Positions 9,332-17,165 of a stretch of 25,934 nucleotides of DNA are shown in pieces. The translations under genes were made by a program, and so were the position numbers. The notes beneath the pieces are model-generated. The model ran no database searches, was not told the origin of the DNA, and was given only the letters and a program-made list of their open reading frames with translations. Within the stretch, counting starts at the first letter, position 1; each line of letters begins with the position of its first letter. The DNA comes from Flavobacterium sp. GTDB taxonomy: Bacteria; Bacteroidota; Bacteroidia; Flavobacteriales; Flavobacteriaceae. The stretch lies in contig JAGORP010000019.1 in assembly GCA_018062725.1 (NCBI GenBank), forward strand, positions 1-25,934, read 5' to 3'.

Positions 9332-9849
9332 GTTTCATTAGTTTTGAATCCATCAAAAGCAATTTTTATGAAATTTTCAATTCATCTATGTTTTTTATTT
9401 TTGTTTCTTCTCAAAAAGGTAAAGTTGAGCCATACAAATTATCAAAAACTACATGATTAGGCTAATGGCTTAATTTAAATTATTTAGTTCAATTATAATA
9501 TAGCTTTAATAAGGAAGATTTTAAAATAAACATTAATTCAATAAGGTCAAAAAAATCAAATATACTCATTGATAGAAACAAGTATTCATATAAAAAAACA
9601 CAACGAAAATAGTAAATATCGCGTTTTAACCTTTTAAATTTTTGATGGTACTCAACAATTATCTGATGAAGGACATAAATAAAGGTATTACAAAATCACA
9701 TGCAAATGCAATTGTGATGAGTTGTGATGTGGCGATATCTTCTGCAGTTTATGTTAATATTTATGAATCGATTTATAATGCACAATGATACGACTGTAGT
9801 TAATTGTAAGTATACTATAAAACACCTTATTTATCAGGCAGTTTTTTCC
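9332..9849. other. AT-rich intergenic region between nuoN and the C39 exporter, no confident gene
   Basis: About 520 bases, visibly more AT-rich than the flanking genes. I see no confident gene on either strand. It contains a 30-codon ORF at 9368-9460 (hydrophobic, probably chance), a 47-codon ORF at 9645-9788 listed separately, a TATTTTTG match to the -7 promoter element at 9396-9403, and a tandem octamer TTGTGATG at 9712-9719 and 9722-9729. A loose inverted repeat (TCACA at 9696-9700, TGTGA at 9713-9717) overlaps the first octamer. The region may hold a regulatory leader, a small RNA or a decayed gene; nothing seen decides between these. Confidence 0.5.
9645..9788 (+). CDS. possible small peptide of 47 aa upstream of the C39 exporter (uncertain)
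   Basis: An ATG-started frame of 47 residues (or 40 from the internal Met at 9666) that ends at TGA 9786-9788, 86 bases before the exporter start and upstream of its proposed promoter. It begins MVLNNYLMKDINKGITKSH and continues with AIVMSCDVAISSAVYV and IYESIYNAQ. The composition looks protein-like (Ala, Ser, Val, Ile, few rare residues), unlike its AT-rich surroundings. No double-glycine leader is visible, so it is not an obvious C39 substrate. The spacing of small and aliphatic residues faintly recalls the N-terminal half of RebB-family proteins, but this is a weak impression. It could equally be a chance ORF or a gene remnant. I do not recognise a function. Confidence 0.25.
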   Translation: MVLNNYLMKDINKGITKSHANAIVMSCDVAISSAVYVNIYESIYNAQ

Positions 9850-9857
9850 TATTTTTG
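9827..9857 (+). promoter_or_regulatory. promoter of the C39 exporter operon
   Basis: The -7 element TATTTTTG at 9850-9857 matches the Bacteroidota consensus TAnnTTTG. A TTA at 9827-9829 stands where TTG is expected for the -33 element, with a 20-base spacer. The initiation site would be only some 10 bases before the TTG start codon at 9875, a very short leader. Confidence 0.6.
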
Positions 9858-9874
9858 TTATAAAACAAACTATT

Positions 9875-12067
9875 TTGAAAAAATTTCCATCCTACATACA
9901 AGCCGATACTAAAGATTGTGGGCCTACCTGTTTGAAAATAGTAGCCAAACATTTCGGGAAAACGATTAATATCCAACAATTACGCGATTTTAGTGAGACC
10001 ACCCGTGAAGGAAGTAATTTGCTGTTTTTAAGTGATGCAGCTGAGAAAATTGGATTTCGAACGCTTGGAGTAAAATTAAACTTGGAAAGCTTAGATGAAG
10101 TGCCATTGCCTTGTATTCTACATTGGAATAAAGAGCATTATGTCGTATTATACGAGTTAAAAAAGGATGTTTATCGTATTTCCGATCCAGGATTCGGATT
10201 AATTGAATACAATAAAAAAGATTTTATTAAGTTTTGGATAGGAAATAATGCGACTCACGCTACAGAAGAAGGTATTGCATTATTAATAGAACCCACACCA
10301 AAATTCTATCAATCGGAATTTGATAAGGAAGAGAAAAAAGGCTTGGGCTTCGGAATGTTGTCTCAGTATGTATGGCGTTATAAATCGTTTTTAACCCAGT
10401 TAAGCATCGGTTTATTTGCCGGAAGTTTGTTGCAATTAATTTTCCCGTTTTTAACACAAAGTATTGTAGATGTCGGCATACAAAACCAAAACCTGAATTT
10501 TATCTATCTTATTCTTTTTGCGCAATTATTCCTATTTGCAGGAAGAACGGGTTTAGATTTAATTCGTGGTTGGATTATGTTACATCTTTCCACTCGAATC
10601 AATATTTCTTTAATTTCTGATTTTTTTATCAAATTGATGAATTTACCCATTTCCTTCTTTGATGTTAGAATGACGGGGGATATCATGCAACGAATTAACG
10701 ATCATCATCGTATCGAAAAAATCCTAACTACTTCCTCTTTAAATGTCTTGTTTTCGGTTGTGAACATGATAATCATGGGTGGCGTTTTGGCGTATTATAA
10801 CCTTCAAATTTTTGCTGTTTTTTTTATCGGAAGTTTGCTTTATTTTGGATGGATTACCTTGTTTTTAAAACGAAGAGAAGTCTTAGATTATAAACGATTT
10901 TCGGAAATTTCGCAAGAACAAAGCAAAGTGATGGAACTCATTAACGGCATGCAAGAAATCAAACTCCATAACGCAGAAAAGCAAAAAAGATGGGGTTGGG
11001 AATATGTTCAAGCCCGATTGTTCCGAGTGTCCATGAAAGGGTTGGTTTTAGAACAAACACAAACGATCGGTTCTTCGGTTATTAATGAATTGAAAAACAT
11101 TTTTATCGTATTTATTTCGGCCAAATTAGTGATTGACGGCCAAATTACTTTAGGAATGATGATGGCCATAAGTTCTATTGTTGGAAGTTTAAATGGGCCT
11201 GTAACACAACTGATAAGTTTTGTGAGAGAATTACAAGATGCCAAAATATCCTTAGCTCGTTTGTCGGAAATTCATGAAAAAGAAGACGAAGTGCAACAAG
11301 AATTGCTACAAACCAGTGAGGTGCCTCTTGAGGAAGATATCAACATTAAAAACGTATCGTACCGATATTTAGGCAATGATCTTCCGGTGCTCGAAAACTT
11401 AAACCTCACAATTCCTGCCAAAAAAGTAACAGCGATTGTAGGAGTAAGTGGAAGCGGAAAAACCACTTTAATGAAATTACTGCTTAAATTTTATGAACCA
11501 GAAAGCGGGGAAATAAACATCGGAAAGGCCCAATTAAAAAATATTTCTCAAAAGGCTTGGCGAAATAATATTGGAGCGGTAATGCAAGAAGGCTTTATTT
11601 TTAATGATACTATCGCTCATAATATTGCCGTTGGCGTAGATATAATAGATAAAGAACGTCTCGTTTATGCTGCCGATGTTGCTAATATAAAAGAATACAT
11701 CTCCGGATTGCCATTGGGTTTTAATACCAAAATTGGTTCGGAAGGGATAGGAATGAGCACCGGACAAAAGCAGCGTTTACTCATTGCTAGAGCCGTCTAT
11801 AAAAATCCTGAAATGTTGTTTTTTGACGAGGCAACATCGGCTTTAGATGCCAATAATGAAAAGGAAATTATGCGCAAGTTGGATTTGTTTTTCAAAGACA
11901 AAACAGTAGTGGTCATTGCACACAGACTAAGTACCGTTATGAATGCCGATCAAATTGTGGTGCTCGATAAAGGGAAAATTATTGAAATGGGAAATCATTC
12001 GGCTTTAGTAGAACAAAAAGGAAATTATTTTGAACTGGTTCGCAATCAGTTACAATTAGGGAATTAA
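9875..12067 (+). CDS. peptidase-containing ABC transporter (C39 peptidase, ABC membrane and ATPase domains)
   Basis: This is an inner-membrane exporter that cleaves a leader from a peptide (bacteriocin-like or signalling) and pumps the mature peptide out with ATP. The 730 residues contain a C39 cysteine-peptidase domain (about 1-140), with Q9, C15 (DCGPTC), H88 (EHYVVLY) and D104 (ISDPGFG) all present, so it should be catalytically active. An ABC membrane domain follows (about 165-450, six helices). The ATPase domain (about 487-728) has Walker A GVSGSGKT 523-530, Q571, signature STGQK near 628, Walker B MLFFDE 647-652 and H683. The start is TTG at 9875; it gives the family N-terminus MKKFPSYIQADTKDCG, and no ATG upstream fits. 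The HlyD gene follows after one base. No GG-leader cargo gene is apparent in the window, so the substrate is unknown. Confidence 0.93.
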   Translation: MKKFPSYIQADTKDCGPTCLKIVAKHFGKTINIQQLRDFSETTREGSNLLFLSDAAEKIGFRTLGVKLNLESLDEVPLPCILHWNKEHYVVLYELKKDVYRISDPGFGLIEYNKKDFIKFWIGNNATHATEEGIALLIEPTPKFYQSEFDKEEKKGLGFGMLSQYVWRYKSFLTQLSIGLFAGSLLQLIFPFLTQSIVDVGIQNQNLNFIYLILFAQLFLFAGRTGLDLIRGWIMLHLSTRINISLISDFFIKLMNLPISFFDVRMTGDIMQRINDHHRIEKILTTSSLNVLFSVVNMIIMGGVLAYYNLQIFAVFFIGSLLYFGWITLFLKRREVLDYKRFSEISQEQSKVMELINGMQEIKLHNAEKQKRWGWEYVQARLFRVSMKGLVLEQTQTIGSSVINELKNIFIVFISAKLVIDGQITLGMMMAISSIVGSLNGPVTQLISFVRELQDAKISLARLSEIHEKEDEVQQELLQTSEVPLEEDINIKNVSYRYLGNDLPVLENLNLTIPAKKVTAIVGVSGSGKTTLMKLLLKFYEPESGEINIGKAQLKNISQKAWRNNIGAVMQEGFIFNDTIAHNIAVGVDIIDKERLVYAADVANIKEYISGLPLGFNTKIGSEGIGMSTGQKQRLLIARAVYKNPEMLFFDEATSALDANNEKEIMRKLDLFFKDKTVVVIAHRLSTVMNADQIVVLDKGKIIEMGNHSALVEQKGNYFELVRNQLQLGN

Positions 12068-12068
12068 C

Positions 12069-13367
12069 ATGGTAGAAAACAATTCAGAAACTTCTTTCGA
12101 ACTTCGTAGTGAAGAAGTACAAGATATATTAACAAAAGTGCCACATTGGATGATTCGATGTGGGACTGTTTTGATTTTTGGAATTATAATAATGTTTTTT
12201 TCCATCGCTTGGTTTTTAAAATATCCCGATATAATAAGAGCGGAAATAATAATTACTACCAATGTGCCACCTGAAAAATTAATAGCAAAAACTTCAGGAA
12301 GAATTCAAGCCATTTTGGTGACTGATAAAGCTCAGGTTTTGGCAAATACACCCTTAGCTGTAATTGAGAATTCGGCTAACTATCAAGATGTTTTCAGGTT
12401 GAAAAAAGAATTGGAAAAATTTCAAAAATCGACTTCAAAAGAGTTTCCTTTTGCTACTTTTAAAAACCTTCAATTAGGAGAAATTGAAAGTGCATATGCT
12501 CTCTTCCAAAAAGATTATGTAGCCAATACTTTAAATGAATCATTGCATCCCTACGCAGTTGAAGGAAATGCTCAAAAATCAGAAAGCACACAAATTAAGG
12601 AGCGTCTTGCATTGCTTATGCAACAAAAAGAAATTAATGAGCAGGAACTTCAATTGCAGCGTAATGATATTGCCAGATATGCAAAACTCCATGATAAAGG
12701 GGTAATTTCTTCTCAGGAATTCGACACTAAGAAATTGAATTATTTACAAGCGGAGAAGAATTATAAAAACCTTTTGACTTCCATCTCTCAATTAAAATCT
12801 TCATTGATTGAAAATGCTAGAGCTACAAAAGGAACAGTAATTAACGATGTCAAAGAAAGTGTAAATTTAGACAGAAGTCTTTCACAGTCTTTTTATCAAT
12901 TAAAAAAAGCAATCAAAGACTGGGAGTTAAATTATACGTTGCAATCGGCAATTGCTGGAAAAGTCAGTTTTACTCAAGTTTGGGTAGAAAATCAAACGAT
13001 TACTACAGGGGATAATGTTTTCTCCATTGTACCCATGGCTGGAAGAGGGTTTGTTGGAAAAGTGAAAGCACCTTCTTTGAACTCTGGTAAAATACAAGTA
13101 AATCAACAAGTGAATATAAGGTTAGCCAATTTTCCTGACCGTGAATTTGGGATTCTAAAAGGGAAAGTAAATAACATTTCTTTGGTACCTGATAAAGATG
13201 GGAATATAATGATTGATGTGGTCCTGCCAGAAGGAATGGAAACCAGTTATAACAAACAAATACCTTTTCAACAGGAAATGCGAGGTGCTGCCGAAATTAT
13301 TACCGAGGATTTATCACTTTTAGAGCGAATACTATACCAATTTAGGGATCTGTTGAAGCACGATTAA
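12069..13367 (+). CDS. HlyD-family secretion adaptor protein
   Basis: This is the periplasmic adaptor of a type I-like peptide export system, linking the C39 ABC transporter to an outer-membrane channel. In the 432-residue protein a cytoplasmic N-terminus of about 28 residues precedes one membrane helix (about 30-50, RCGTVLIFGIIIMFFSIAWFL). A barrel/lipoyl half follows (about 58-100, with KTSGRIQAIL), then a long helical hairpin rich in Lys, Glu, Gln and Leu (about 105-280), the second lipoyl half and a barrel domain (from about 295). It starts one base after the exporter stop, so the pair is one operon. No TolC-like gene follows, so the outer-membrane channel must come from elsewhere. Confidence 0.9.
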   Translation: MVENNSETSFELRSEEVQDILTKVPHWMIRCGTVLIFGIIIMFFSIAWFLKYPDIIRAEIIITTNVPPEKLIAKTSGRIQAILVTDKAQVLANTPLAVIENSANYQDVFRLKKELEKFQKSTSKEFPFATFKNLQLGEIESAYALFQKDYVANTLNESLHPYAVEGNAQKSESTQIKERLALLMQQKEINEQELQLQRNDIARYAKLHDKGVISSQEFDTKKLNYLQAEKNYKNLLTSISQLKSSLIENARATKGTVINDVKESVNLDRSLSQSFYQLKKAIKDWELNYTLQSAIAGKVSFTQVWVENQTITTGDNVFSIVPMAGRGFVGKVKAPSLNSGKIQVNQQVNIRLANFPDREFGILKGKVNNISLVPDKDGNIMIDVVLPEGMETSYNKQIPFQQEMRGAAEIITEDLSLLERILYQFRDLLKHD

Positions 13368-13404
13368 TTAAAAGTGTAAGTTGTGAATAAAAGTGAGATT
13401 AATT

Positions 13405-13435
13405 TTATGGTTTCTCAACAAAAATAGTATATTTG
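13405..13435 (+). promoter_or_regulatory. promoter of the tRNA-Ala gene
   Basis: TATATTTG at 13428-13435 is a perfect TAnnTTTG -7 element, 11 bases before the tRNA 5' end. TTA at 13405-13407 could act as a one-mismatch -33 element, with a 20-base spacer. The tRNA is therefore probably not dependent on read-through from the HlyD gene. Confidence 0.65.
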
Positions 13436-13446
13436 GAATCGAAAAA

Positions 13447-13520
13447 GGGGGATTAGCTCATTTGGCTAGAGCGCTTGCCTGGCAGGCAAGAGGTGACCGG
13501 TTCGAATCCGGTATTCTCCA
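13447..13520 (+). tRNA. tRNA-Ala, anticodon GGC
   Basis: A complete 74-base cloverleaf: acceptor GGGGGAT/ATTCTCC, D stem GCTC/GAGC, anticodon stem CTTGC/GCAAG with loop CTGGCAG (anticodon GGC, reading GCC and GCU), variable loop AGGTG, T stem ACCGG/CCGGT with loop TTCGAAT, discriminator A. The acceptor contains G3-U70, the wobble pair that is the main identity element for alanyl-tRNA synthetase, confirming alanine. The discriminator is followed by CAG rather than CCA, so the CCA end is added after transcription. Confidence 0.97.
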
Positions 13521-13546
13521 CAGATTAACCAACAAACCAAACCAAT

Positions 13547-13579
13547 AAAAAAACGTCCCGATTTATCGAGACGTTTTTT
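13547..13579. terminator. bidirectional terminator between tRNA-Ala and the RND efflux operon
   Basis: The arms AAAAAACGTCCCGA and TCGAGACGTTTTTT flank the loop TTTA, with T runs on both strands. Read on the - strand the stem is fully paired with one G-U; read on the + strand the same position is a C-A mismatch. It should therefore end the efflux operon (stop at 13586) most efficiently, and can also end the tRNA transcript. Confidence 0.88.
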
Positions 13580-13585
13580 GCTTTA

Positions 13586-16500
13586 TTATAGTTTTGCTAA
13601 ACGTTTTTCTCTTTTATCACGTAACCAATACTTGGTTCTTTTTACCAAATAAAACATAACCGGCACCATTACTAATGTTAACACGGTAGCATAGGTTAAC
13701 CCGAAAATAATCGTCCAAGCCAATGGTCCCCAGAAAATAACATTATCGCCTCCCATGTAAAAGTGAGGGTTAAAATCGGTTACTAATCCGAAGAAATCAA
13801 AGTTTAATCCAATCGCTAACGGAATTAATCCTAAAACAGCCGTTAATGCCGTTAATAATACCGGACGTAAACGCGATTTACCCGATTCGATAATTACTTC
13901 TTTAATTTGCTCAATTGATAAATCATCGTGTGTTTCTAAATGGTTGTCGGCTACTTTTTTATCCATCAATAATACAAAGAAGTCCATCAATACAATTCCG
14001 TTTTTCACTACAACTCCGGCCAATGAAATAATTCCCATCATGGTCATTAATCCTACGAAATCCATACGCGCAATAACGTAACCATAAAACACGCCACTTA
14101 AACTAAGTAGTACAGTAAACATAATAACCAATGTTTTAGAAACCGAATTAAACTGTAATACGATAATTGTTGTAATACCCGCGATTGCAAGGAATAAGGC
14201 AAACATAAGGAATGCCATTTCTTTGCTTTGTTGCTCTTGTTCACCCGAAAAAGAAAAAGTGATATCTCCTGATAACTTATAATCTTTTAATTCAGTTTTG
14301 ATGGTTTCAACAATTGCATTTGGATTATAATCAGTCAGTACATTCGAGTATACTGTCATGATACGCTTGTAATCTTTACGTTTAATTTGATTGTATGTTT
14401 TCGTTTTTTCGGTCGAAGCAATAGCAGAAATAGGCACTTGCATGATCTGTCCGTTGTTCGGATTACGATACGTTAAGGGTTGATTAAACAACACACTTTC
14501 ATTTTTACGTTGGTCTTCTTGTAAACGCATGACAATATTGTAATCATCATCTCCTTCTTTAAAAGTAGAAATTTCTTGTCCGTACACCGCACGACGTAAC
14601 GTAAATCCTGCCATTCCTGTCGAAGCACCAAGACTACCAGCATTGGCTCTGTCTATTTTAACTTCTAGTTCTGGGCTTTCTTTATTAATGTCGACTTTTA
14701 ATTTTTCGATTCCAGGAATGTTTTTGCTGTTCAAGAAAGCAATCATTTTATCAGCTTCTTTCAGCATTTCTTCATAATTGGTTCCTTTCAATTCGATACT
14801 AACAGGATATCCGGCTGGCGGACCTGCGGCATCTTTTTCTACCGTTACCGAAGCGCCAGGGATGGCTTTAATTTTAGCACGAACTTCTTCCATCACATCG
14901 GCGGTATTGATTCCTTTTCGGAATTTAAATTCTGAGAAATTTACCGTTACTTTTCCTTTGTGAGGGGTTTCCGATTGTGATCCTAAATCAACTTGTGGAT
15001 TGGTTGCTCCAACACCAACTTGTGCTACAATAGATTCAGCTAAGAAATCCTTTTTTGTGTTTGGATCTACATATTTGTTTAACACGTTTATCACTTGTTT
15101 CTCAACAAAGGCAGTAGCTTTGTTTGTTTTGGAAATATCGGTACCTTGAGGATATTCAATATAAGCGATAACTTGATTTGGAATATTCTCTGGGAAAAAC
15201 AGCGAATTCGTTGGAAATAAAACCACTAAGAAAATAGATAAAAATAACATGGCAACAATACCTCCAAAAGCTTTCCAAGCATTGGTTTTGTTCAAGATTT
15301 TAGCTAACATTTCTTTGTATTTTTCCTCCATTTTTGGGAAAAAACTATGTTGAAAATCTTGTGTCCATTGGTATAATTTTAAATGGTATAACCACATTAA
15401 GGCTACGGCAATTAATGATAAGTGTCCCACACCACGCATTAATTTTGAGTCGTAAAGATTTCCTGGAATGACAAATAACAATCCGATAATAACTAGAATA
15501 ATAGTATTTTTTTTGACAGATTGTCTGGAAATATTTTTGTCTTCAATATCCATAGAACCTCCAGTCATAGCGGCATTTACTACCATTGCTACAAATAACG
15601 ATGCTCCTAAAGTTACGGAAAGAGTCAGCGGGAAATATTGCATAAACTGCCCCATTGTCCCTGGCCATAAGGCAAAAGGTAAAAAGGCCATTAAAGTAGT
15701 TGCTGTAGAGGAGATTACCGGCCAAGCAATTTCGCCAATACCAATTTTGGATGCTTGAATTCGTGGCATTCCTTTTTTCATGTTGGCAAAAACGTTATCG
15801 ACGACCACAATACCATCATCTACCAGCATTCCCAATCCCATTACTAAACCGAATAAAACCATTGTGTTCATAGTCACTCCAATAGCCGAAAGCAAGGTAA
15901 AGGCAATAAAGATTGATAATGGAATGGCGGCTCCTACAAACAAGGAATTACGTAATCCCATCGTGAACATTAATACAATCATTACCAAAACCACCCCAAA
16001 TATGATGTGATTGGTTAATTCGTCTACTTGGTGTTCTACGCGAGAAGATTGATCATTTGTTAACGTGATGTTTAGGTCTTTTGGTAAAACCTTTTCTTGT
16101 GCTTTTTTAATAACTTCTTTTACTTGTTCTATAGCAGAAATCATGTTTTGTCCTGAACGTTTTTTTACGTTAAGCATGACTACTTCTTCATTGTGTTCCC
16201 GAGCAAAAGTGGTGCGTTCTTTTTCTTTAAAGTTGATCGTAGCAATGTCTTTTAAATAGACTGATCCGCCGTAAGATTTAACAATTATGTTTTCTAATTC
16301 TTTCGGATTTGAAATTTCTCCCACAATTCTGATGTTGTTTCTAGAACCTTCGGCTACTAAATTTCCTCCAGAAAGGGTCATGTTTTCATAACGAACGGCA
16401 CTTTGAATATCATCAAAACTCACTTGTGCGGCATTCATTTTATAAACATCAATCGCGATTTCAACTTCTTTGTCATCTACCCCAAGAATGTCTACTGCTT

Positions 16501-17050
16501 TCACTTCTGAAATATCTTCGATTTCATCTTCCAGATATTCGCCATATTTTTTTAACTGCTGTGCGGTATAATTTCCTTTAAGATTGATATTTAAAATAGG
16601 AACTTCTTCGGCAATATTAATGGTAAAGACACTCGGTTCTACTTTACTGCCATTGTCCATCGTAGGCCAATCGGTATCGGCTTTCGATAAATCGACTTTG
16701 TCTTTTACCTTTGCTTTTGCTTCTTCTACAGTGATATCGTCTTCAAATTCGATAATAATCATTCCGTAATCTTGAAACGAGCTTGAGGTTACTTTGGTAA
16801 CCCCACTGATATTTTTGATGTTATCTTCTAAAGGTTTTGTAACCAATTTTTCTACGTCTTCAGCAGAATTTCCAGGGAAAATAGAAGAAATATAGGTTTT
16901 GTTTTCGATGATTTCTGGGAAATCCTCACGTGGCATCGTTACATAGGCGTAAATTCCTGTAATAACAATAATACATGTTAAGATGTATACAGTTACACGG
17001 TTGTCTACCGCCCAACTTGAAATACCAAATTCTTTTTGTTGATGTGCCAT
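13586..17050 (-). CDS. RND-family efflux pump, inner-membrane permease (AcrB/HAE1-like)
   Basis: This is a proton-driven exporter of drugs or other hydrophobic compounds, working with the adaptor and outer-membrane channel encoded upstream. The 1154 residues show the two-fold RND plan: TM1 (about 18-38), first porter domain, TM2-6 (about 345-500), second periplasmic domain (about 610-940), and TM8-12 (about 945-1138). The proton-relay residues are present: D411 and D412 in TM4 (GMLVDDGIVVVDN) and K1016 in TM10 (VVKNGIVLMDF). It is about 100 residues longer than AcrB. Part of the excess is two additional hydrophobic stretches (about 515-529 and 541-557) in the central cytoplasmic linker, and part is a C-terminal TM11-12 insertion (NFDFFGLVTDFNPHFYMGGD, about 1083-1102). 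The substrate cannot be told from sequence. Confidence 0.94.
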   Translation of the reverse strand: MAHQQKEFGISSWAVDNRVTVYILTCIIVITGIYAYVTMPREDFPEIIENKTYISSIFPGNSAEDVEKLVTKPLEDNIKNISGVTKVTSSSFQDYGMIIIEFEDDITVEEAKAKVKDKVDLSKADTDWPTMDNGSKVEPSVFTINIAEEVPILNINLKGNYTAQQLKKYGEYLEDEIEDISEVKAVDILGVDDKEVEIAIDVYKMNAAQVSFDDIQSAVRYENMTLSGGNLVAEGSRNNIRIVGEISNPKELENIIVKSYGGSVYLKDIATINFKEKERTTFAREHNEEVVMLNVKKRSGQNMISAIEQVKEVIKKAQEKVLPKDLNITLTNDQSSRVEHQVDELTNHIIFGVVLVMIVLMFTMGLRNSLFVGAAIPLSIFIAFTLLSAIGVTMNTMVLFGLVMGLGMLVDDGIVVVDNVFANMKKGMPRIQASKIGIGEIAWPVISSTATTLMAFLPFALWPGTMGQFMQYFPLTLSVTLGASLFVAMVVNAAMTGGSMDIEDKNISRQSVKKNTIILVIIGLLFVIPGNLYDSKLMRGVGHLSLIAVALMWLYHLKLYQWTQDFQHSFFPKMEEKYKEMLAKILNKTNAWKAFGGIVAMLFLSIFLVVLFPTNSLFFPENIPNQVIAYIEYPQGTDISKTNKATAFVEKQVINVLNKYVDPNTKKDFLAESIVAQVGVGATNPQVDLGSQSETPHKGKVTVNFSEFKFRKGINTADVMEEVRAKIKAIPGASVTVEKDAAGPPAGYPVSIELKGTNYEEMLKEADKMIAFLNSKNIPGIEKLKVDINKESPELEVKIDRANAGSLGASTGMAGFTLRRAVYGQEISTFKEGDDDYNIVMRLQEDQRKNESVLFNQPLTYRNPNNGQIMQVPISAIASTEKTKTYNQIKRKDYKRIMTVYSNVLTDYNPNAIVETIKTELKDYKLSGDITFSFSGEQEQQSKEMAFLMFALFLAIAGITTIIVLQFNSVSKTLVIMFTVLLSLSGVFYGYVIARMDFVGLMTMMGIISLAGVVVKNGIVLMDFFVLLMDKKVADNHLETHDDLSIEQIKEVIIESGKSRLRPVLLTALTAVLGLIPLAIGLNFDFFGLVTDFNPHFYMGGDNVIFWGPLAWTIIFGLTYATVLTLVMVPVMFYLVKRTKYWLRDKREKRLAKL

Positions 17051-17078
17051 TATATGTTTTCTTTTATATTTTTGAAAT

Positions 17079-17163
17079 TTGAAATTGAGGAGGTTAGCTT
17101 TTTGGATACTAAGAAATAAACCAACAAAACCTTTTTCAACAATCGACTAACCCTCAATTTCAA
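17079..17163 (-). repeat. long bulged inverted repeat between adaptor and RND pump genes
   Basis: The arm TTGAAATTGAGG plus GTTAG (17079-17097, with a two-base AG bulge between the parts) is the reverse complement of CTAAC plus CCTCAATTTCAA-like sequence at 17147-17163. That gives about 17 pairs around a 49-base loop. It fills most of the 115-base gap between the adaptor stop (17166) and the pump start (17050), within one operon. No T tract follows, so it is not a normal terminator. Confidence 0.75.
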
Positions 17164-17165
17164 TA

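Noticed and set aside
9368..9460. A 30-codon ORF with a signal-peptide-like start after the nuo terminator
   Set aside because: Too short, AT-driven composition, and a promoter-like element lies inside it; nothing supports translation.
9724..9912. A 62-codon + frame running into the C39 exporter gene
   Set aside because: It is out of frame with the exporter and spans its promoter and start; the residues look random.
13447..13520. tRNA-Gly as identity of the tRNA gene
   Set aside because: The seven-base anticodon loop is CTGGCAG, so the anticodon is GGC, and the G3-U70 pair marks alanine.
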